A stretch of DNA of 64,000 nt from Bacteroidota bacterium. Its GTDB lineage: Bacteria > Bacteroidota > Ignavibacteria > Ignavibacteriales > Melioribacteraceae. The notes beneath the pieces are model-generated. The model was not told the origin of the DNA and searched no databases. It was given only the letters and a program-made list of their open reading frames with translations. The stretch is taken from contig JAEWUC010000002.1 in NCBI GenBank assembly GCA_023397505.1, forward strand, positions 186,001-250,000. Direction: 5' to 3'. This document shows, in pieces, positions 32,955 to 40,465 of the stretch. Each line of letters begins with the position of its first letter. Position 1 is the stretch's first letter. The position numbers and the translations under genes were made by a program.

Positions 32955-33893
32955 ATGGCCGATGAAAAGTTAAAGCTTGAAGACTTATTAGGCGGAGTTC
33001 AGCGTGTAGGAGAAGAACTTGAAAAGATAGAATATGTTGCAATAATAGGCGGCGGAATAATGGGACAGGGAATTGCTCAAACCTTAGCTACTGCCGGAGT
33101 TGATGTTGCCATTGTTGAAGTGAATGAACAAAGAATTGCTAAAGCACAGGAAAATCTTAAAGCCGGTATGGAAAGAGAAATCGCTCGCTGGGCTATGACT
33201 CAAAGTGAAATGAAATCAATATTAAGCAGAATAAAATGGTTTTCGGATTTTAGTGAAATTCCGGAGTGTGATCTTGTGATCGAGGCAGTCGATGAAAATT
33301 ATGACCTTAAGAAAAAAATATTTATTGAACTCGATGCGATTGCAAAACCCGATACGATTTTCATTTCAAACACATCAACATTAAGTCTAACAAAAATAGC
33401 ACAAGTAACAAACCGCCGGGATAAAATAATAGGGATGCACTTTTTAAATCCGGTTCCTAAAGTGCCGCTTGTAGAATTAATACGTGCTTTGGAAACTTCC
33501 GATAAAACAATTGGAATCATCAAAAAATTTGCTGCAAGAATTGGAAAAACCGCTGTTGAAGTTTATGAGTATCCTGGTTTTGTAACTACACGCGCAATAG
33601 TGCCTCTTTTAAACGAAGCGATGCACATTTTACTTGAAGGTATCGCATCAGCCAAAGATATTGATACTGCATTAAAGCTTGGTTATAATTTCAAAACCGG
33701 ACCTCTTGAAATGGCCGATGCAATGGGTTTGGATGAAGTGCTTGCTTGGATGGAAACATTATGGGCAAGTCTCGGTGAACCGCGCTACCGCCCGTGTCCC
33801 TTACTTCGCAAATTGGTTCGCGAAAGAAAACTAGGCAAGAAAACCGGAGAAGGTTTCTTTAAATATGATGCAGATGGAAATATTATCTCTTAA
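32955..33893 (+). CDS. 3-hydroxyacyl-CoA dehydrogenase
   Basis: 312 residues. It oxidises or forms L-3-hydroxyacyl-CoA with NAD(H), in beta-oxidation or butyrate-type fermentation. A ~25-residue N-terminal extension precedes the Rossmann motif IIGGGIMGQGIAQTLATAGV (~30-49). VIEAVDENYDLKKKIF (~107-122), SNTSTLSLTKIA (~137-148) and the active-site IGMHFLNPVPKVPLVELI (~158-175) are intact, as is YPGFVTTRAIVPLLNEA. It lies 14 bp ahead of ackA, so it shares an operon with acetate kinase; no thiolase or crotonase is nearby, so its pathway is open. Confidence 0.9.
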   Translation: MADEKLKLEDLLGGVQRVGEELEKIEYVAIIGGGIMGQGIAQTLATAGVDVAIVEVNEQRIAKAQENLKAGMEREIARWAMTQSEMKSILSRIKWFSDFSEIPECDLVIEAVDENYDLKKKIFIELDAIAKPDTIFISNTSTLSLTKIAQVTNRRDKIIGMHFLNPVPKVPLVELIRALETSDKTIGIIKKFAARIGKTAVEVYEYPGFVTTRAIVPLLNEAMHILLEGIASAKDIDTALKLGYNFKTGPLEMADAMGLDEVLAWMETLWASLGEPRYRPCPLLRKLVRERKLGKKTGEGFFKYDADGNIIS

Positions 33894-33907
33894 CATTCGA
33901 GGAATAC

Positions 33908-35125
33908 ATGAAAGTTTTAGTTCTTAATTGCGGAAGCTCATCAATAAAATATCAATTCTTTGATACCGAAAAGAAAGATGTTTTAGCTAAAGGATTGGTT
34001 GAACGAATCGGGATGTCAAGTGCAGTTTTAACACATGTTCCGTTGGGGAAAGAAAAAATAAAAATTGTCGGCGAAATTTTAGATCATTCAATTGCTATCG
34101 AATATGTTATTGCCGTATTGCTTAGTCCGAATCATGGTGTTATAAAAGACAAAAATGAAATAGACGCCGTGGGCCATAGAGTTGTTCACGGTGGAGAAAC
34201 ATTTACCGGTTCTGTATTAATTACTGCCGAAGTAATGAAAGCATTGCAGGATAATATCGAGTTGGCACCGCTTCATAATCCGCCGAATATAAAAGGTATT
34301 CAAGCAACGCAAGGCCATCTTCCGAACATCCCACAGGTTGCCGTATTCGATACAGCATTCCATGCTCAAATGCAGCCGCACGCATATCTTTACGGAATAC
34401 CTTATGAACTTTACAAGAAGCATAAAATACGCCGTTATGGTTTTCACGGAACTTCTCACTTGTATGTTGCGCAAAGAGCTGCCGCAATGCTTGGCAAACC
34501 AATCGACCAGCTAAAAATTATTACTGCTCATCTTGGTAACGGCTGTTCAATAACTGCTGTTGACGGCGGCAAATCTGTTGATACTTCTATGGGCTTTACT
34601 CCGCTTGAAGGTTTGTTAATGGGAACAAGAAGCGGTGATATGGATCCGTGGGTAATTTTATATATCATGGGCAAAGAAGGATTAACATTAGCCGAAGCAA
34701 ATACACTATTAAATAAACACAGCGGTCTTATAGGCATTAGCGGCGAAAGCAGCGATATGCGCGAGATTGAACAAGCTGTTGGCGAAGGAAATAAAAAAGC
34801 TAAAAATGCTTTCGATGTTTTTACTTATAGAATCAAAAAATATATCGGTGCTTACACTGCGGCAATGGGCGGTCTCGATGCTTTAGTTTTTACCGGAGGA
34901 ATCGGCGAAAATTCGGAATTGGTTCGAAGAAATGTTTGTTCAAATATGGAATTTCTCGGAATCAAACTTGACGATGAAATAAATTGCAATGTTAAAGGTG
35001 AGACAGATATTTCGACTCACGATTCTAAAGTTAAAATACTACGAATTCCGACAAACGAAGAATTGGTTATTGCTCTTGACACAGAAAAAATTGTTAAGGA
35101 ACAAATAGAAGCTTTGAAAAAATAA
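33908..35125 (+). CDS. ackA: acetate kinase
   Basis: 405 residues. AckA interconverts acetate plus ATP and acetyl phosphate, giving ATP by substrate-level phosphorylation in fermentation. Family signatures: VLNCGSSSIKYQFFD (residues 4-18), GHRVVHGGETF (~87-97), RRYGFHGTSHLYV with the catalytic His (~178-190), AHLGNGCSITAVDGG (~208-222), MGFTPLEGLLMGTRSGD (~229-245) and VFTGGIGENS (~329-338). Phosphotransacetylase (pta) is not in the window. Cotranscribed with the hydroxyacyl-CoA dehydrogenase and followed by a good terminator. Confidence 0.96.
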   Translation: MKVLVLNCGSSSIKYQFFDTEKKDVLAKGLVERIGMSSAVLTHVPLGKEKIKIVGEILDHSIAIEYVIAVLLSPNHGVIKDKNEIDAVGHRVVHGGETFTGSVLITAEVMKALQDNIELAPLHNPPNIKGIQATQGHLPNIPQVAVFDTAFHAQMQPHAYLYGIPYELYKKHKIRRYGFHGTSHLYVAQRAAAMLGKPIDQLKIITAHLGNGCSITAVDGGKSVDTSMGFTPLEGLLMGTRSGDMDPWVILYIMGKEGLTLAEANTLLNKHSGLIGISGESSDMREIEQAVGEGNKKAKNAFDVFTYRIKKYIGAYTAAMGGLDALVFTGGIGENSELVRRNVCSNMEFLGIKLDDEINCNVKGETDISTHDSKVKILRIPTNEELVIALDTEKIVKEQIEALKK

Positions 35126-35148
35126 CATCTCCATAATTTACTGTTTTG

Positions 35149-35178
35149 AAATCCCGCTGTTTATGCGGGATTTTTTTT
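35149..35178 (+). terminator. intrinsic terminator after ackA
   Basis: Stem AATCCCGC (35150-35157) / GCGGGATT (35165-35172) with a 7-nt loop, followed by a run of T. Classical rho-independent terminator. Confidence 0.9.
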
Positions 35179-35249
35179 GCATATGTGAAGTGAAATTGAA
35201 AATTCATTAAATTTATTATGAGATTTTAAGTTTTATTACAGAGGATAAA

Positions 35250-36041
35250 ATGGATTTGAATCTTAAAGGTAAAACCGTTCTTGTTACGGCATCGAGTTTA
35301 GGAATTGGAAGAGCCACTGCCGAAATGTTTATTAAAGAAGGTTGTAAAGTTGCATTGTGTGCCCGCAACAAAGATAATCTTGTTAAAACTATTCAAGAAA
35401 TAAAATCTCTCTATAATATTGAACCGCTTTGGGAAATTTGCGATATCAATAAACTACCGGATATTGAAAATGTGGTGAAGCTTGTTCAGAGCACTTACGG
35501 TGATATTGATATTCTTGTAAATAATTGCGGCGGACCTGTACCGGGATTTTTTGAGTCGTTGAAAGATGAAGAGTGGGAAAATGCTTTCGACCAAGTTTTA
35601 ATGAGTGCGGTTAGATTTGCACGTTTGGTTTTACCAGGCATGCAGAAGAAAAATTGGGGAAGAATTATTAATATTACCTCACTTTCAGTTAAGCAGCCGG
35701 TTGATAATTTAATACTTTCAAATTCATTCCGAAGCGCCGTTACGGCGTTTGCCAAAACGTTGAGCAACCAGGTTGGCAAACATAATATTACTGTTAACAA
35801 CGTTGCACCGGGTTATACATTAACCGCCCGTCTGTACGAACTTGCTGTTTCAAGAGCAAAATTATCAGGTGAATCCCATGAACATGTACTCGCTTCAATG
35901 GCAAACGACGTACCGATGAAACGCCTCGCCCGGCCTGACGAAGTTGCATCTTTGGTTGTTTATCTTGCCAGCGAATACGCGGGCTATATTACGGGCACAA
36001 CTATTGGGATTGACGGCGGAATTATAAAAGCTACTTATTAA
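35250..36041 (+). CDS. SDR family oxidoreductase with altered active site
   Basis: 263 residues with a short-chain dehydrogenase fold: cofactor loop TASSLGIGRATAEMF (residues ~11-25; TASSxGIG rather than TGxxxGIG), VNNCGGPVPG (~89-98) and C-terminal LASEYAGYITGTTIGIDGG. The catalytic Tyr-x-x-x-Lys is missing: the aligned segment reads LILSNSFRSAVTAFAKT, with neither Tyr nor Lys in the expected places. A BKR-like SDR subgroup with such departures is known. It may use a different mechanism or be a non-catalytic NAD(P)-binding protein. Monocistronic, behind the ackA terminator. Confidence 0.88.
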   Translation: MDLNLKGKTVLVTASSLGIGRATAEMFIKEGCKVALCARNKDNLVKTIQEIKSLYNIEPLWEICDINKLPDIENVVKLVQSTYGDIDILVNNCGGPVPGFFESLKDEEWENAFDQVLMSAVRFARLVLPGMQKKNWGRIINITSLSVKQPVDNLILSNSFRSAVTAFAKTLSNQVGKHNITVNNVAPGYTLTARLYELAVSRAKLSGESHEHVLASMANDVPMKRLARPDEVASLVVYLASEYAGYITGTTIGIDGGIIKATY

Positions 36042-36043
36042 AG

Positions 36044-36118
36044 AGTTATGAGTGATGAATGTAGAGTGCAGAGTTTAATAATTTGTAACTACTCGTTCTT
36101 CACTCATTATTCTACACT
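36044..36118. repeat. ACTC/GAGT-rich short repeat, copy 2
   Basis: Contains GAGTTATGAGTGATGAATGT and GTAGAGTGCAGAGTT on one side and TTCACTCATTATTCTACAC on the other, giving an imperfect inverted repeat. Related blocks occur at 13651-13683 and 37704-37728. Confidence 0.5.
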
Positions 36119-36141
36119 ATTTTCTCCAAAACAGGGGACGT

Positions 36142-37698
36142 ATGAAAAAAGAAATTGAATTAATTATCCCGCCTGAATTTATAAATGATTACAATTACTT
36201 ACGAAAATCATCGGCACAAAAACTAAAATATGCTGCCGAAGAAATTTCTGCGGTTCAACAATTAAAACGTTCGGTCGATGCCCGCAGTAAAAATCCGATC
36301 TTTAGAATTAAGGCAATAGTTTATATCAATGAAACTCCAGCCCCGATTTCTCGAAATATTATATTTCCGCGTGTTGATAATAATAAAACTGCAATTGTAA
36401 TTGGATTTGGACCGGCTGGAATGTTTGCATCTCTTAAATTAATTGAATGCGGAATAAAACCAATTGTTATTGAACGCGGTAAGGATGTTCAAACAAGAAG
36501 AAAAGATTTAAAAGCAATCCAACAATTCGGTGAGATTAATCCCAACTCAAATTATTGTTTTGGTGAAGGCGGGGCAGGTACATACAGCGACGGCAAACTT
36601 TACACGCGATCTACTAAACGCGGTAATGTTGATAGAATTTTAAATCTGTTTGTTCAACACGGCGCACAGGAAGAAATATTAATTGATGCACATCCGCACA
36701 TCGGTTCTAACAAACTACCGAAAGTTGTTCAGGCAATCCGGGAAACAATATTAAACTGCGGTGGAGAAATTCATTTCGAATCCAAAGCGACAGATTTTAT
36801 AATTGCCGAAAGTAAAATTAAAGGAATAGTTGTAAACGACGAAAAAGAATTAATTGCCGATGCAGTTTTATTAGCAACAGGTCATTCTGCGCGAGACATT
36901 TATTATTTACTTCATAAAAAAAATATTAAGATAGAATCAAAATCTTTTGCTATGGGTGTAAGAATAGAACATCCGCAAAATTTAATAGACGAGATTCAAT
37001 ACCAATCAAAAGTGCGTAATCCAAATTTACCGGCATCAAGCTATAATTTAGCTTGTCAAATTGATGAACATGGTGTTTATTCATTTTGTATGTGTCCCGG
37101 TGGAATTATTATACCGGCATCTACATCGCCGGGTGAACTTGTTTTAAATGGTATGAGCGTTTCGAGAAGAGATTCTCCATTTGCTAATTCCGGTTTCGTT
37201 GTTTCCGTTGATGAGAAAGATTGGGTAAACTATAAAACACATGAAGTATTTGCCGGCTTAGAATTTCAAAAAGAGGTTGAGGAAATTGCATTCGAAGCCG
37301 GTGGAAAAACGCAGCGGGCTCCAGCCCAAAGAATAACGGATTTTGTGAATGGTAGAATTTCGCAATCACTTCCAAAATCATCATATATACCGGGAACAAT
37401 TAGTTCGCCGCTGCATGAATTATTACCTAAAACAATTTCTAACGGATTAAGAAAATCACTTTTGGTGTTCGATATAAAAATGCGTGGATACTTTACCGAA
37501 GAAGCGCAAATACTCGCGGCGGAAACACGAACAAGTTCACCGGTTAGAATTCCGCGTGATAACGAATCTATGATGCATATTGAAATTGATGGTTTGTTCC
37601 CTTGCGGAGAGGGAGCCGGATATGCGGGCGGAATTGTTTCGGCTGCTATCGACGGTGAGAATTGCGCCGATGCCATTGCAAAATATATTTTCAAATAA
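36142..37698 (+). CDS. NAD(P)/FAD-dependent dehydrogenase (COG2509 type)
   Basis: 518 residues. A ~90-residue N-terminal domain (IELIIPPEFINDYNYLRKSS) is followed by the FAD-binding VIGFGPAGMFASLKLIECGI (~92-111), the family hallmark CFGEGGAGTYSDGKLYTRST (~146-165), LATGHSARDIYYLLH (~249-263), and the C-terminal FAD-closing FPCGEGAGYAGGIVSAAIDG (~490-509). These uncharacterised dehydrogenases are widespread; a role in reductive detoxification or cofactor repair has been guessed but is not known. Stands alone between two ACTC-type repeats, convergent with tyrA. Confidence 0.85.
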   Translation: MKKEIELIIPPEFINDYNYLRKSSAQKLKYAAEEISAVQQLKRSVDARSKNPIFRIKAIVYINETPAPISRNIIFPRVDNNKTAIVIGFGPAGMFASLKLIECGIKPIVIERGKDVQTRRKDLKAIQQFGEINPNSNYCFGEGGAGTYSDGKLYTRSTKRGNVDRILNLFVQHGAQEEILIDAHPHIGSNKLPKVVQAIRETILNCGGEIHFESKATDFIIAESKIKGIVVNDEKELIADAVLLATGHSARDIYYLLHKKNIKIESKSFAMGVRIEHPQNLIDEIQYQSKVRNPNLPASSYNLACQIDEHGVYSFCMCPGGIIIPASTSPGELVLNGMSVSRRDSPFANSGFVVSVDEKDWVNYKTHEVFAGLEFQKEVEEIAFEAGGKTQRAPAQRITDFVNGRISQSLPKSSYIPGTISSPLHELLPKTISNGLRKSLLVFDIKMRGYFTEEAQILAAETRTSSPVRIPRDNESMMHIEIDGLFPCGEGAGYAGGIVSAAIDGENCADAIAKYIFK

Positions 37699-37703
37699 TT
37701 CTT

Positions 37704-37728
37704 AACTCTACACTCATCACTCTCTACT
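37704..37728. repeat. ACTC-rich short repeat, copy 3
   Basis: AACTCTACACTCATCACTCT fills the short gap between the FAD-dependent dehydrogenase and tyrA 3' ends. It shares CTACACTCATCACT-type blocks with the copies at 13651-13683 and 36044-36118. Confidence 0.5.
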
Positions 37729-38803
37729 AAATTTTAGTAGAGAATCCAATTCCCTCAACAATTTTTTTCGCGTTGAGAGCATCTGTTTCGTTGCTGAATG
37801 CTAATCTAAAAGTTCCGCCTGTGCCTTCACGTATTTTTAGAACTTCGATGTCTTTAATATTAATGTTGGCATTATACAATGCTGTAGAAATTTTACTCAT
37901 CTCACCCGGTTGATCTTTTACATAAACATAAACATCATAAAGCTGCGAGATAAAACCTTTTGTGTTCTTTGGAATTACATCACGTTTTACACGCGCCGAT
38001 TCAAATTTATTTGAAAGGGAATTAAAATCTTCGTTGGAAACTTGCGAGATGATAATTTCTATTTCTTTCTTGAAAGAATCTAACGCTTCAAGAATTTTTA
38101 CTTTGTTGTATTTAATAATTGGTTCCCAAACTTTAAACGGGCTCGATGCGATTCGTGTCATATCTCGAAAACCGCCTGCGGCAAAACTTAGACTATTGAA
38201 ATCTTTTTGCTCGGAAATTGTATTGACAAGTGAAGTTGCAACAAGCTGCGGAAGATGGCTGACTTCCGCAATAATATTATCATGAAGTTCCGCATTTAGA
38301 AAAGTAACATGTGCGCCGGTGGATTCAATTAAAGCTGCAAAATCTTTGAAAACATTTTCGTCATGCCCGTCGGTTAAAATATAAACGGCATTTTCAAAAA
38401 GAAGCGAATCGCAATTTTCGTACCCGCTTTTTTCCTTACCCGTCATCGGGTGACCGCCGAAATAAATACCTTTTGATTTACTTTCATCCCATATCTTTGC
38501 AAAAACACCTTTTACGCTGCAAACGTCGGTAATTATTTGCCCATCCTTCAGATTGGGTATAAGCTGTCTAAAAGCATTTAATGAATCATTAACAGGAAGA
38601 CACAAAAAAATTATATCGGAGTATAGTGAATCATTAATGTTGAGAAGTTTTTTGTCAATAACTTCATCTTCAACTGCTTTATTAAGAATATGCTCGTTAT
38701 CAAAAGCCGAAACAATTAAAGCCGGGTGCGCTTTCTTAAATGCCTTAGCAAGTGAACCGCCTATTAATCCAAGTCCAATTATTGAAATGTTTTTTATCTC
38801 CAC
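37727..38803 (-). CDS. tyrA: prephenate dehydrogenase with C-terminal ACT domain
   Basis: 358 residues. Oxidatively decarboxylates prephenate to 4-hydroxyphenylpyruvate for tyrosine synthesis. Rossmann motif ISIIGLGLIGGSLAKAFKKA (residues 6-25), DVCSVKGVFAKI (~92-103), GGHPMTGKEKSGYENCD (~116-132; catalytic His and surrounding residues), and a C-terminal ACT domain (YVYVKDQPGEMSKISTALYN, ~291-310) probably for feedback control by tyrosine. The GTG start at 38803 overlaps the aroF stop (TAGTG), so the two are translationally coupled. Confidence 0.93.
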   Translation of the reverse strand: MEIKNISIIGLGLIGGSLAKAFKKAHPALIVSAFDNEHILNKAVEDEVIDKKLLNINDSLYSDIIFLCLPVNDSLNAFRQLIPNLKDGQIITDVCSVKGVFAKIWDESKSKGIYFGGHPMTGKEKSGYENCDSLLFENAVYILTDGHDENVFKDFAALIESTGAHVTFLNAELHDNIIAEVSHLPQLVATSLVNTISEQKDFNSLSFAAGGFRDMTRIASSPFKVWEPIIKYNKVKILEALDSFKKEIEIIISQVSNEDFNSLSNKFESARVKRDVIPKNTKGFISQLYDVYVYVKDQPGEMSKISTALYNANINIKDIEVLKIREGTGGTFRLAFSNETDALNAKKIVEGIGFSTKI

Positions 38804-39816
38804 TACAAAGTCCTGCCGATTGCTTTTGCAATTTGGTTTAATTCATTCATAAGTTTTAGATATGCCTCCGGTACAAGAGCTTGCGGACCATCGGACAATG
38901 CCTTTTCAGGATCGTCGTGAATTTCTATCATGAGTCCATCAGCTCCAGCGGCAACAGCAGCGCGTGCCATCGGCGGAACTTGATCTCTTAAACCGGTTGC
39001 GTGCGATGGATCGGCTATAACAGGTAAATGGCTTTTTTTATGAACAACAGGTATTGCAGAAAGATCAAATGTATTACGAGTATAAGTTTCGAATGTTCTA
39101 ATCCCGCGTTCGCAAAGAATAACATCTTTGTTGCCGCCCGCAAGAATATACTCAGCCGACATTAACCATTCTTCAATAGTTGATGCAATTCCGCGTTTTA
39201 ACATTACTGCTTTCCGCGCTGCGCCTAATTCTTTTAAAAGAGCAAAGTTTTGCATATTGCGAGCGCCGACCTGGAAAATATCCGTAAAAGGTTCCATCAA
39301 TTCTATATGGCTTATCTGCATAACTTCCGAAATAACGAGAAGGTTATATTTGTCTGCGGCAGCACGCATCATTTTTAATCCTTCAACACCCAAACCTTGA
39401 AATGAATAAGGTGATGATCTGGGTTTGAATGCACCGCCTCTTAAAATTTGAGCGCCGGATTTATAAACAGTTTCGGCAAGATTAAATATTTGTTCTTCGC
39501 TTTCAATTGAACACGGACCGGCCATCATAACAACTTTATCTCCGCCGATTTCAACATCTTTAATCTTGATAATACTTTTTTCTTCTTTAAAATTTCTGCT
39601 TGCAAGTTTAAATGGTGTTGTAACCCTATAAACTTCCTCAACTCCGTCAAGAACGCTGATATTTCTTGTGTCGAAATTAGGTTTTACTCCAATCGCCCCA
39701 ATAATTGTTCTTTCTGCGCCAGTTGATCTATGTACCTGAAAACCGAAACCTTCAAGATGTTTAACTACATTTTCAATTTGCTCGGTTGTTGCATTGTTTG
39801 CTAAAATTACTACCAC
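38803..39816 (-). CDS. aroF: 3-deoxy-7-phosphoheptulonate synthase, type I-beta
   Basis: 337 residues. Condenses PEP and erythrose 4-phosphate, the first step of the shikimate pathway. The N-terminal ~70 residues form a ferredoxin-like regulatory domain (VVILANNATTEQIENVVKHL) as in Thermotoga-type enzymes. Catalytic barrel: MAGPCSIESEEQIF (~98-111), LRGGAFKPRSSPYSFQGLG (~127-145), AVMLKRGIASTIEEW (~200-214), and VIADPSHATGLRDQVPPMARA (~265-285, metal-binding His). First gene of the aroF-tyrA operon; feedback regulation through both gene products' small domains is likely. Confidence 0.95.
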   Translation of the reverse strand: MVVILANNATTEQIENVVKHLEGFGFQVHRSTGAERTIIGAIGVKPNFDTRNISVLDGVEEVYRVTTPFKLASRNFKEEKSIIKIKDVEIGGDKVVMMAGPCSIESEEQIFNLAETVYKSGAQILRGGAFKPRSSPYSFQGLGVEGLKMMRAAADKYNLLVISEVMQISHIELMEPFTDIFQVGARNMQNFALLKELGAARKAVMLKRGIASTIEEWLMSAEYILAGGNKDVILCERGIRTFETYTRNTFDLSAIPVVHKKSHLPVIADPSHATGLRDQVPPMARAAVAAGADGLMIEIHDDPEKALSDGPQALVPEAYLKLMNELNQIAKAIGRTL

Positions 39817-39829
39817 AATATTCTCCGTT

Positions 39830-40465
39830 TTAATTATGAAACTTTTTTTCGCCCGCTTTTATTTTGAGCGGTATAAAATCTTCTTTAGTTGGGATTGCAC
39901 ATGAATAATCCGGGCTGTATGCGCAGTAAGGATTATATGCAAGATTAAAATCAATGTTGTAAATGTATGAAGTATCTCTATGCTTCTCAAAATCTATATA
40001 TCTGCCGACGCCATATGATTCATTATTTGTTGTTTCATCGGTGAACCATATTGAATAATAAAAATCTCCGTTCTTACTTTTGCCTTCATAAACATTAATC
40101 TTGTAATCTTTTTTATTATGACTAATAATTACATAACCGTAACGTACAACTTTACGCGGTTCGCCTTTGGTACCGTAAATTGTTACAGTATCTTTCGGAT
40201 TGAGTTCGTATAATTTACTTCTAAACACAAAGTCCGGATCAATATCAAAATAATTTAATTCATGAAACTCAACTTTTCCCTTGTAATTAAACGGGGAAGA
40301 GGGGTCGTTTTGCATCCAATTATTCTTTTCAACCCGTTCCAATTCAATTTTTGAAATGTATTCTTTTTGTTCGGGGGAATAGTCTTGTCCACATGCTGTT
40401 ATTAAAAGAGCAAGAATAAAAGCACGGGCAAGTTGTACTGTTTTATTTATCATTTTTTTTCTCAT
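39830..40465 (-). CDS. DUF1684 domain lipoprotein
   Basis: 211 residues. Signal peptide with lipobox LLITAC near residues 19-24, so lipid-anchored. The DUF1684 hallmarks are present: ENKNWMQNDPSSPF-like start (NDPSSPFNYKGKVEFHELNY), SYGVGRYIDFE (~149-159) and the strongly conserved DFNLAYNPYCAYSPDYSCAI (~173-192), then AGEKKF at the end. Function of the family is unknown. Two in-frame ATGs (40465 and 40453) are possible; either overlaps the 3' end of mutS, so it is probably cotranscribed with mutS. Confidence 0.88.
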   Translation of the reverse strand: MRKKMINKTVQLARAFILALLITACGQDYSPEQKEYISKIELERVEKNNWMQNDPSSPFNYKGKVEFHELNYFDIDPDFVFRSKLYELNPKDTVTIYGTKGEPRKVVRYGYVIISHNKKDYKINVYEGKSKNGDFYYSIWFTDETTNNESYGVGRYIDFEKHRDTSYIYNIDFNLAYNPYCAYSPDYSCAIPTKEDFIPLKIKAGEKKFHN

